From assembly GCA_005784505.1 (NCBI GenBank), contig VCAZ01000021.1, positions 3,475,308 through 3,539,307 of the forward strand: DNA of 64,000 bases, read 5' to 3'. The notes beneath the pieces are model-generated. The model had not been told where the DNA came from. It worked only from the letters and a program-made list of their open reading frames with translations, and made no database searches. The DNA is from Bagarius yarrelli (Eukaryota > Chordata > Actinopteri > Siluriformes > Sisoridae). Shown in pieces: positions 10,908 through 24,000 of this stretch. How positions within the stretch are numbered: position 1 is the stretch's first letter; each line of letters starts with the position of its first letter. Made by a program: the position numbers and the translations under genes.

Positions 10908-13900
10908 ATGCCGTCTGGATTTCAGCAACTTGGAGGAGAGGTATTATTCTTATTCTTCTTATTATTATTATAAATTATTATTATTAGCACTACTATTGAT
11001 CGTGTTGTTTTTAGTATGATTTACATATTGTACACATATAAACCAAACACAAAAATTACACTAGAAATACGCACAGCAATATTCCCGCCCACCAAAACTG
11101 TCACATAAAAAAAATATATATTTTGGCCTCTGAAATCTTTTTTTTACTGAATCACTTTTTGACATTTTGCATGGCGACTCTGCTTTCTTTCTGTGATTTG
11201 TGTTTTTATTACTCTAAACATTTTAAGTCCCTATTTATTTTAATAAAGTGACCTTCACAAGGAGAGCAGTCTTGTAAGACTGGTCAGAGCTGTTCTGTTC
11301 TGTTCTCAGGGTACTTAGTATTGTGGTTAAGGAATATTAATAGAATTTAGCATGGGAATAACTTTAGGCTGTTGATTACCTCACCGAATATAAGTATTTT
11401 ATTTGAACATTTTATTTAATACATCCTCCATTTTATTTATCTTCTACTCAGCTATAAGAAATGTATATAAATGTATAAATGTAAAAACATTTTTTTTATG
11501 TTCTGTTTTTGTTTTGGGAACTTAATTAAAAACGTTCCAAAAACATGAAAATGTCAAGTTTGCTTAACATTGGTAGAACGTCTGTGTTGTTATGAAAATT
11601 TTCTTTAAACATTATGAGAACGAAGTACAAATAAGGGCATAAGGTCATTATGAGAAAGTTTTTTTTTAAATTATTTTAGTTTATTAAAATTATTTAAGGT
11701 TTTGTCCTAACATTAACACAACTTTTTAAGTACTCTGGCGAAAACATTTTCTGTTATCAGGGATTGAACTATTAATTATCTGTAGTGAAAGGTGTGTAGG
11801 CTATTTCTGAGAACCTTTAGGGAGAACTTAGCAGTTAATCTTTCATAGGCTGTATGTTTCATTGTACTGTTGTACTGCCAGTGGACATAACTGTTATACT
11901 CTCAAATTAAAGGGTGTTATTGAGACATGAACAAAGTCATCGGCTGAGGTCAGATGTTATTTAAACACGATAGAGCTTTTTCACACATGATAGGCAGCGA
12001 CACAACTTTGGTGAAGCTAGAGCACCCACGATAAGACCAGATAAGTTTTCAAACATCTATAAAACATCTGTAAAAAGCATGAATTACAGTTGTAAGATTT
12101 AAAGCTTCTGTCATTTCTGTGTTTAAACACATGCCTTTACAACTCATGAATACATCGAAATGCAAAAAGTGTAATCCATACAGTGTATTTTAACATTCCT
12201 TAAAAGTTGGTTTTGTTAAATTACCCCAATGTGTAAATGTAAGATTTTCACACAGTAAATTAGGACAAGGCGACATAGCAAAGGTCAGATTTCTAGAGAG
12301 AGACTACAAAAACTCTAGTCTTGCCAAAATAAAGCACTTGGCAGCAAGAACAAAGTGGTAATGCATTGCTTAGCATCGAGCATCTCTTCTTGCACTGCTG
12401 TCAGTCAGTGCTAGGACAGGTGTGGAAGCTACAAAGAGAACACACAGTGACAAACTACACAGCCATAAAACGCCAACATTAAACACCTGATATTACACTC
12501 ATAATTCCACTTTCTATTACACATAATGTAACTCTAGTGGTTATTGCATTAAAATTATTTTCAAAAAAGATTGTCAAAGTAGCATTCTCAGACATAGAAT
12601 AAAAAATATATACATTATTCAACCATAAAAACTTGGGACACCTTACCAGCACACCCATAACTGTGTCTTACCAGACTGTTAAACCAAAGTTAGAAGCACA
12701 CAATTGTCCACAAGGTCTTTGTATGGTGTAGCCTTTACATTTTTTTTTCTTGGAACTAAAAAGCCCAATCACTGGTTCAGCATGACATCGCCCATGTGCA
12801 CAAATAATCTGAGCTCCATGTAGACATAACCTCAAAAGTATTAATCACTTAAGGAATAAACTGTGAAACTAACTTTCCCCCAGACGTCACCCAGTGTCTG
12901 TGCTTCTTAACAGTTTTGTGTCTAAATAAGCAAATCCTCACAGCCACAATCCAATATGTAGTGAAAAGCATTACCTGAGGTGTGAACGTTATTATGGTAA
13001 TAAAAAGAATTAAATCTGGAATAGGATGTTCAAAAAACTAATATGGATGTGGTGAAGAGGTGTCCAAAAACCTTTGGCTATACAGTGTAACCCAAACACA
13101 TAATATATAAACGCTTATCATTCTTCTGTATGCTAAAGGAATATAATAAGTTAATGGTTAACGTCTCCATAATAGTGTTTTTTTGTGATGTGGTTAAATT
13201 ATTGAATTACCTGGTGAGAAAGAATATTTCTATCTGTTATGCTGTCTTGTTCAAATTTGACTATTGGTTTAAAATAATTAAAATGAGATTTTAAAAAGCC
13301 CACTTGTGTTAAAATAAACATTTACATATGTGTAACTATGCAAGTAAGACACATTCAAGGTGACATTTAAGAAATTGTAGTGGTGGGTCAGGGTAGTGGT
13401 GGAAATTTAGGATTGAAATTTTTTTAGTGTTAATATACAGATGGTATGTCCTTTTTTTCTTTTATTGAGGTAAAAATCTAAAAGGCTAATAATTTTTAAA
13501 AAATGTTTCAACTTGTTATTTTTAAACAGAACTGTTACTATGACTAAAATGATCTGTAAAATATCATTATAGTTAAAACAGTACCACCCTTGTTAACAAT
13601 TTTGTGCAATTTCTGTAAAGTTTCTGTTTAATTGTTGTACAAGAGGTTATATTTATATATTTATAATATCAGTTTTTGTTAATTCTGAGAATTTCCTTTG
13701 ACTTTAATTCATATTGTGTGCGTGGCTATATGTGTGTGTTTTCTACAGAGAATAACAGGAACTCTTGCACTGTCAGTGTTTACAGCAGTGTTGGGCTCTC
13801 TTCAGTTTGGGTACAATATTGGAGTCATCAATGCACCACAGAAGGTAATTTTTATTTTTATTTAACAAAGTTATCATAAAAGTTGCTAATCGAATGGATA

Positions 13901-14586
13901 AAGCCATTGCTTATGCATTATACTAAATATTATTAATTTATATGTGTCGTTGGGGCAGGGTTGGTCAAAGCCTTTAGAGGGCACTAAGCAGAATTTTATT
14001 TGGGGGCCCCATGGTGTCATAAATATGACTAATTTTTGTCAGTCCTTGATTATTTGTACACTATAAATCTAACACACCAAATATCAAGTTTTTGTTATAG
14101 CTTTGTTGCTTATATTATACCAGTGTTTTTACTATTCTATGCATCCTGCATCATGTTAACATAATATTGCGTTGTTACACATTTTTGTATAATTATCATT
14201 GTCCACAGACATATAATTTTTTTAATCTGCCATTTTATATACACTCGGGGGCCATTTGGTGGCCACATGGTCATAAGCACCCACTTAGTTTGCTTATGCC
14301 TTGGTATGGCTTTGCATTAGAATGTTTTTGTGCATAATATCAATTAAATAAAGCATTGTGTAGGACTTTGGAAAGATGATTGAAACATGACATACTATTT
14401 TTTTGTTCTTTAGCAAATTAAAACTTAAAGTGTGCTTTTTTTATTGGGATTATCTCCAAGATTGCCCCTAACCAATTTAATCAGTTAAAGACCTCCTTAT
14501 GAAGGTAGTAACACTGTACACTTAGGAGTAATAATAAATGAATAAGGTACCTTTAACCGTTTCTGTAAAATGTAGATGGATGGCTG

Positions 14587-14655
<69 letters not shown>

Positions 14656-14659
14656 ATGG

Positions 14660-14720
<61 letters not shown>

Positions 14721-14788
14721 ATATTTTAGATATTTAGATATATATTTAGATATATAATTTAGAGATATGTAGATAGATAGATAGATAT

Positions 14789-14828
<40 letters not shown>

Positions 14829-14881
14829 CTGGATGGATATATATATATATATATATTTAGAGATATGTAGATGGATGCATG

Positions 14882-14925
<44 letters not shown>

Positions 14926-14961
14926 TATATATATATATTTTTAGAGATATGTAGATGGATG

Positions 14962-15040
<79 letters not shown>

Positions 15041-18000
15041 GGCAGCACAAGGAATAAATAATGGAATTGCACTAGGAAACAGTAAAGAAACAGAAGCTTG
15101 TATTATTACCATTAAAGTGAATTTGTGTATTATGTGGTAACTTTTTCCTCAGTTAGAATTCCTTTTTTTTGTTAAAATCTTTTGTTTAACAAGTAAAACA
15201 ATATTCATTTTTTTTGTTTACCTGCAATTAAGTCACTTTCTTTCGCAAAGAAAAATTAAAACAAGATTAGCCATCGATATGGTAACATTTATTAATAAAG
15301 AACTAAATATTTCTTAGTTATATTTCTTAGGGCAGGGGTGACTCAAATGATTAAGGTGCTGAAATGTTAATCTGAAGACCAGAAAACCTGGGTTCAAGTC
15401 CCACCTCCGGCAAGTCAACCACTGTTGGGTCCTTGAGCAAGACCCTCAACCCTCCCTGCTCCAGGGGTGCTATATCATAGCTGACCCTGCACTCTGACCC
15501 CAACTTACTAAGATGGGATATGCGAAAAATGCATTTCATTGGGTCTGTACATGTACCTTGCACAATAAAGTTGAATATTTGTTTATTTTATATTTAATAG
15601 GGTGGTTTATTTTTTTCACATGACTGTAGATAGAAAAATATTTTTATCACAGTTACTTAGTGACAGAACTAAGAATCAAAAGATACCAGGTTTAAAATGT
15701 TTTCAGACACACCAACAAATGGCAGCACAAGGAATCAATAATGGAATTGCACTAGGAAACAGTAAAGAAACCAAAGCTTGTATTATCGCCATTAAAGTGA
15801 ATTTGTGTATTATGTGGTTACAGACACCAAATATATCCCCCAACTGTCTACCCATCTGAGCCTGAGGTGTCATATTCTAAAATGTCCAGGCATGTTGGTG
15901 TACTGGGGAAAAGCTAAATACCTCTCAGAGGCAGAATGAGTAATGCATGCACTAAGATAAAAAATACCAAAGTACACCTTACTGTATGTGCAAAACATTT
16001 AGAATATATACTGTACTTATTATCTACATAGGGTGACTTAGTGTAGCGTGTTATCATTTATAGGCACCTGTCAGCGAACAACTGGTTTTGATTATCGCCA
16101 TGAAAACTGTCGTCTTTTTATACCTTATATATTTGCATGGCTTTTATTTGCATTTGTGATAAGTAACTGGTAAAAACACATGCCACATTTACTTTACCAC
16201 ATTTGTTACTGGTAATATTGTTTATTAATGTTTGAATATTAGGCACCAGTCTTGCACCAGGACTTTTTTTTTTTTTAATGAAAAATAATATGCTTATCAA
16301 AAGTATTATTCAGTCATCATAGATTCAAGATTTTATAAAATGTCATTAAATTGTTGTCACTAAAATGGTAGTATATAAATAATATCCCAAAAGTAAACTA
16401 ATGTGGTATTGAACTGATACTCTCACACTCTCACTCTCACTCTTTAAAATGCTGTCTCATAGCTAAGTAAAAAGTTTGGAGACTGATCTAAACTAATATA
16501 TTACAAATTTATTGCTATACTTAATATTTTTACAAAATTGTAACTTTTTTTCATTATTATATACATGTATTGGCATTGTATTGATTTTGTTCCCTCACAG
16601 CAGTCTCAGGTTCGAATCCCCGGCAGGGGTATTTCTGTGTGGCGGTTGCATGTTCTCCCTGTTCTTGTGTGAGTTATTCCGGGTACTCCGGTTTCCTCTC
16701 ACAGACCAAAAACATGTATATTAGGTTGATTGGTGATTCTTAATTGCCCATAGGAGTGAGTGTGAGTGTGTGTGTTTGTTTGTTTGTATGTTGTCCTGCG
16801 ATAGACTGATGACCTGTCCAGGTTGTACCCCTGTTTTTCACCCAATGACAGCTGAGATAGACTTCAGCAGATCCCCGTGACTGATTAGGCGGGTATAGAC
16901 AATGGATCTTTCAATGTATATAGCTCCATCTTGTGGTCGATTTTGAGAATTGACAGCAACACCGCTATTACAGCATAAACATGAAATCATTCGGTATCGA
17001 TCGAGATCTAATAGGGAGCAACGTCCAAAATCTTTCTTAGCTTTTAACTTGGTATGAGACCAGCTGACCATGAAAGTCAACGTGTGCAAAAATACTCTTA
17101 AGTATATCCTCCAGTCCTGTGAGAAGAGACCATGTTATCTTAAAATAGACCCATATTTGGGGCAAATAAAAACAGATAATATTGCACTTGAATTATGAAT
17201 TATTGATGATTGAATTATTATTGAATTATTATTGAATGATACATTATATTATCTTGTAGTCGGTTGAAAGAAATGGCACATGCAATTTGACGGCATCATG
17301 CTCATGCAAACGCAGATGCAAACAACATCCTATTTGTAGTTACTAACAAGAAATATTCAAACCACTATTACTGTCTTCCGCCATGGGTAATTTAATACAA
17401 CTAAACAGAGTATTTTACACATTGTTTACAAAACACATTTTAAAACATTATTAAAAGAAGTCCTGGCTTATCTAATTAACTAATGATTAACTCAGCCACT
17501 GCGTTGTCTTCCCCTATAAATGTTTCTCTTGCTTTTATACTGTACATCTAATGTATTGTTCCTTCACATCTTCTCCTTTATTATATTTTTTTCTTTCAGA
17601 TTATAGAGGCCGAGTATAATTCAACATGGATTCACCGATACTCAAATCCCATTCCTGAGTCAACACTTACTTCTCTCTGGTCTCTCTCAGTGGCCATTTT
17701 CTCTATCGGAGGCATGCTGTCCTCTTTCTGTGTGGGAATCATTTCTGAGTGGCTTGGCAGGTAAGAGGGATTTATGTTCGGTTACATGTGAGCGCATAAA
17801 AGTGCAGAATAATATTTCTAATTTTTTTTACATTTACATTTACAGCATATGGCAGATGCTCTTATCCAGAGCAACTTAATTTTATTTTACAACTGAGCAA
17901 TTGAAAGGTGAAGGGCCTTTTTTCTTAGGGGCCCAACAGTGGTAACTTGGTAGTGCGGGGAATCAAACCTACAATCTTTTGGTTAGCAGACCAGCACATC

Positions 18001-21000
18001 TTTTGCTGCTATGTGTATTGTATATAGTATTTGTTGACAAGATACAAATCAAGCCACTATTTGCCCTTTCGTATTTACAAGTTACAAGCAACACTGCCCT
18101 ACCATTATAACTTACTCTAAGAGACATATGAAGCAAATGTTGGGTCACTCAACTCATTTTAGAAATGCTTAAGCTGTGCAATGACATTTGAACCTCTAGC
18201 AAAACACTTTATTGTAAGCTAGCGAGGTGATAAATCTCTAGTATTACACACTTATGTCAAATTTACTACAACCCTCATAAGTGTTTTTCTTCATACGCAA
18301 TTCATTAGCAACTGCAGTACGATGATGCTTATAATTTGGTAGCAAATGCTGTAGAAAAAATTATGCCACACCGCATTTAATGCCAAGAGGCTGCATTAAA
18401 ATCTTCAACCCAATAATATTTGGAATCCTAGATCAGCTTCTAGTTCTCGCAGTGTCCGTCACTGATCATTGACTGGAGCCCACACATTCTCATATGTTTT
18501 GATTGTTGCAGGTCCTCCAGAACCAGGATCTTTTTCAGTAGATACTGAACCATCTTCAAAGCGTTTGTACCGTTACATTGATATCATGTCAAATGTTCAT
18601 GCTATACAGATAAAAAGCCTTGTAAGACCAACGAATGAACGTCACATAACTGAACACACTTGTAATTCTACATGCATCAAAAGGTTTACAGCTTTGATTT
18701 AAAAAGGAGTGTATGTTTTGTGTTTTTTAGGAGGAAAGCCATGCTCATCAATAATCTCCTAGCATTCATTGGTGGAGGCTTGATGGGACTGTCCAAAATT
18801 AGCAAATCATTTGAGATGATGATTTTAGGACGGTTTACAATTGGGGCATACTGTGGTAAGTATATTATGAAAAAAATACAAAATTAATAAAAGAGCTTCA
18901 ATTCACTTAAAGATATTATTAAGTGCAAGATATAAGTTAATATTAAATCAGATTTGATCAGCAAAGATTGAAAATCAGCAGTTATGTTTTTAAGATAGAA
19001 TTTATTTTCTGCTAAGTTTGAAACATACTGCATATAGTTCCCAGTTTGGGAGCACACACACTTTACATAATCATCTTTGGAATTAAAGTGATAAGAATTA
19101 CTTTTTTTTTTTTTTTTTAAAACTGCCTATTTCGGCACACATCAGTACACATTGACATTTGACATTTTAGACTTTGCCTTCAAGATTAGCTTTTACCTTA
19201 AACCATTTCAAGTACATTTCAGACACTAGAACTTACATATATTTTTATAAGGATCATTCAGTATATTGATTTGTTCAAATCCGAGTATAAAAGAATACAG
19301 TATACTAGAATATTTGCTATATCATTTATTACCTTTATGTGTTTTTTCTATTTTGATGTTTATAACCTACTTATTAAAGCTGATATTTAGTTCAAAGGTT
19401 CTTGACTATAAATTGTTTAAGTAAAAGATTCAAATAGCAATTACACAGCTGGTGTCATCTGTCCAGCTGTTTTATCTTGGTATGATCCAGACTTTATTCA
19501 GTGTCATATTATTTTATGTTTGCCTCTAGCGCCAAATAGAATTTGTTGTTTTTGATACAAACTACTTCTATGTAAATGAAATTAAAATTAATATAATATA
19601 TTAATATGTTTTTAGGGCTGGCATCAGGGCTGGTGCCCATGTATGTTGGAGAAATAGCACCCACCAGCTTGAGAGGAGCTCTGGGCACATTGCATCAGTT
19701 AGCCATAGTCACTGGCATTCTTATTGCTCAGGTAATCTTAACCAATTTATTACCAAAAGCACATATTATTGCATTAATGACATCATTTTAATCATTTTTG
19801 AAAAAAAACCCGATGTAGATTATTATGTTTCGGTGCAGGTATTAGGTCTGGAGACCTTGCTGGGCAGTGAGGAGTTATGGCCTGTATTGTTGGGCATTAC
19901 AGTGATTCCTACAGTCCTACAGATGGCATTGTTGCCATTTTGTCCAGAAAGTCCTCGCTTCCTTTACATTGTCCGCTGCCAGGAGCATCATGCCAAGAGT
20001 GGTGAGGTGACACACTGAATAAATCACACAGCACCAAAAGCAAGTCTTAGCATGTTTTAAAAGCTGTACACAATACAACTGCAGCAGGAACATATACATA
20101 CATGCATCTATTTGGCAAAAAGAAATCTAAATACATTTTAGTTTGAAAAATATTTTTAGAAATAGAGTTTATACAAAATATTTGCATTTGGAAAAAATCT
20201 GTTAAAAAAGTTTCCTATATAATTGGAGAAAATATGATACAATTTTTAGATTAGATAGATTAGATTAGATTAGATTCAACTTTATTGCCATTGTGCAAGG
20301 TACATGTACAGAGCCAATGAAATGCAGCTAGCATCTAACCAGAAGTGGATTATTCACAATAAATAAATAAGGATTTAGTGTAACAAATAGGAAATGAGGT
20401 TGATAATTACAGAGTAAATAATGTACAGAAGGTGCAGTGGTATGTAAATACCATCAATGTCAGAACAGCAGAGTCACTGGCTGTCTTCAAGAGGCGTTTG
20501 AAAACTCTTGCTCTTGACATTTAAAAAAAAACAACAAAAAAAAAAAAAAACAAAAAAAAAACCCTACCTTACTCTTTTCAACAGGTTTTTGTTGTTGTTG
20601 CACCTTTTTGTGAACTATTATATCAGTATTGAGCTGTTTTTGATGTGACTCAAAGCACTTCTTGTACGTCGCTCTGGACAAGAGCGTCTGCTAAATGCCG
20701 TAAATGTAAATGTAAATGTAAATATGGTATCTATAAGGGTGTATATAGTATGATACAGTTAAAGCTGTGCAAGGACTGACAAAATGGATATATATATACA
20801 AGTGTTTGAATGATACAGTAAATACAGATAGAATATACAGAAGTGTAAGGATAGATAGTTATGGATGTATGATACAGGATATACAGAGTAAATATGGATA
20901 AAATATACAGAAGTGTAACAATAGATAGTTAGGATGGTGCAAAGATGCATAATGATAAAGTAGTGCAAAGTAAAGAAAGTGGCAGTGCAGTAGTGATTGT

Positions 21001-24000
21001 TAACACTGTATAATCAGCTGTTTAGTGCAGAAACAGCCACAGGAAAAAGCCGTTTTTCAGTCTGTTTGTACGACTCTGAGGCATCGTTAGCGTCTGCCTG
21101 ATAGGAGAAGTGTGAACAGTCTGTGGTTGGGGTGAGAGGAATCTTTCATTAAGCCTCTGGCCTTTGCAGATAGCGTTTCTTGTGGATGCCGATAATTCGT
21201 TGGGCGGTTTTCACCACCCTCTGAAGGGCTGTACAGTCCGAGGCAGTGCAGCTGCTGTACCACATTGAGATGCAGTTTGTGAGGATGCTCTCAATGGTAC
21301 AGTGGTAAATTTTATACCCCAAGCTTACCTTTTAAATTTTCTTATTTAGTTATTATTTGCGGATAATTCATCATTGTCGATCTTCTGCTATGTTCTGCTT
21401 CACTGGAAATTTAATGGCTTAAGATGGAGAAATTATTGTTAAACTTGTAACTAGGGAATTATGTTGATTTATATGATGCTGAAAAACTCCTGGATACACA
21501 ACTCTAGTTGGAAATATACATTTGTAGAGAGGTCATTATTTCTAATTAGACATAGTTTAGTTTCGTCACTGTTGTCTCAGCCTAGCTCACTGGGCAAAAA
21601 AATAATAGTAATTTAACAATAACATTAATGCAAATGTTTTTTTGTTTCTAATCTTTTATATTTTTGTAAAATCTTGGTATGTCTTTTAAAGCAGCATGTG
21701 ACTGACATGAACAGTGCCATGTCCCTGTGTTTAAATGAGGATGATGACTATTATTATTTTTATTATTATTACTATTATTGGTACCTTGATATTTTATAAG
21801 GTCTTTGTTTTGATTTAGCCTTTTCTGGTGGCATTAGCATGTCCTGAGTATGTTTTTTGTTTTAACCAGGCCTGAGGCGTCTGACTGGAAGACTGGAGGT
21901 GAGTGAGGACCTGGCAGAGATGAAGGAAGAGAAGCGGAGGATGGACATGGAGAGGAAAGTGTCTATTGCTGAGCTTTTCCGCTCGCCGCTCTACAGGCAG
22001 CCCATTATAATATCCATTTTGCTTCAGCTTTCTCAGCAGTTATCAGGAATCAATGCTGTGAGTAATAAGCACAGTAAATGTCACCATGATAATTACTTTT
22101 AACATTGGCATGTTATTGTAGACATTTTATGTAAATTCGTGTAGCCAGTCTATTGTTCAGCACGATAAAAATATGTAATCTCACAGGTAACGTGTAAATC
22201 TCATATCTTTTAGTGAAGATGTCAGTTAATTAGAGAGGGCTATGACAAAATAGATGGATGGTCTTGACATGGTAAAATGTTTATCATTTTTAACTATATA
22301 AAGCATAAGTATATTCAATTCATTGTCATTGTGCAAGGTACATGTACAGAGCCAATGAAATGCATTTTTCGCATATCCCATCTTAGTAAGTTGCGGTCAG
22401 AGCGTAGGGTCAGCTATGATACAGCGCCCCTGGAGCAGGAGGGGTTAGAGTTATAAAGTTAGCAAGAATACAGGATGAGCTTTGGACACTGTGTACACTA
22501 TGTGGCTAAAGGTCTGGGGAACACCTGGTTAACAAACCACCACACAATTGGAAGCACACAAATGTATGAGATGTCTTTGTAACATTACAATTACTTGTCA
22601 TTACATTTATAGGGCACAAATCAGATTTAGCATGACAATGCTTCTGAGCAAGCTCAGTGAAAACTCAATGTTGTTTCTCAATGTTGGATGTAAAGAACAT
22701 TGCATTGAATCCCTGATCGCAACCCAACAGAAGCTTTTTATAATCAACTGGGACAGAGCCTCTATCGGAGGACTCCTAACCTTACAGCAGTGTCGGATCC
22801 CACGCAAAGTAGCTGAATGATCACACCTCTTCACGTTGACACACTTAAAAATGTAGCAAATCATTACTGATATATTCAACGGCTTTAGGATTGAAAAAAA
22901 TACTAATGTTATTTTATCCGCAGATCTTTTACTACTCAACCAGCATATTCCAAAAGGCTGGAGTAGAGAGCCCAGTGTATGCCACCATCGGTGCTGGAGT
23001 TGTGAACTGCGCCTTTACTGTGGTTTCGGTATGACCTAAATACTCATTTCTAATTACTCTTTAACATTTTATCTGAGAGTAAACATTATAGAAGGGCAGC
23101 ATGTTCGCTGGTGTACTAGGTCATGTTATTTTTTAACATTATTAGCTGAGATATATACACAAGTAGCAATGTAATGTCAGATTTATGTTTGTAAAAGTAT
23201 TTATACCCTACTCACGACTATAAGATTTGTGAATGTTACAGAGTAAAACACTTGCACACTGCAAATACAATATAACTTGATACTGAAATAAAAGTTGAAG
23301 GTCATCAATTTTAAAGGTGAAGTAACTTGCAGTGAGATTAAACTAATCACAATCTCCATGTTAACTTCAATAATTAGCACAAAAAACCCCTAGTAACATT
23401 GTTCACCTTCAACTCTTTCTAATCTGTACTGATTTTTACATTGACGCTATCACCGCATTTCGCATTCCTTTTGTTTACTCAGTTTACTCTTGGATAACTT
23501 TCAAAACTTTAGCATGAGGGCATTTATTTATATGTTACTTTTTGAGACTCTTTACTTTGGGGCAAGACTTGCAACTTGATTGCAATCTTGCAACTTTTTG
23601 TTAATTGCTCTTTAAACACATAAGTCTTTCTATTGCTCGTTGGAGTGAGTGTGAGTGTGTGTAATTGTTTGTCTGCATGTGGCCCTGTGATGGACTGGTG
23701 ATCTGTCCAGGGTGTGACCCCTACCTTTCACGAAATGACAGCTGGGATAGACTCCAGCAGATCCTCGTAACCCTGATTAGGAATAAGCGGGTATAGGCGA
23801 TGGATGGATGGATAGATCGATGGATGGATCAATGAATAGATTTCAGTGTGTCAGCAAAAAATTTTATTTAAACTAAATTTATGTGACACGTTTGTATTTG
23901 TAGAACAAGAAAAGAAGTTTAAAAAAAAAAGTTTAAAAAAAAATTGAGCTATTTATGTATATTCTATAATGCAGAAGTCATGTGTACTTATAAAAGGCAA

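Noticed and set aside
14553..15112. Long minus-strand open frames of Tyr-Leu-Ser-Ile repeats
   Set aside because: They are translations of the GATA/TA microsatellite, not genes.
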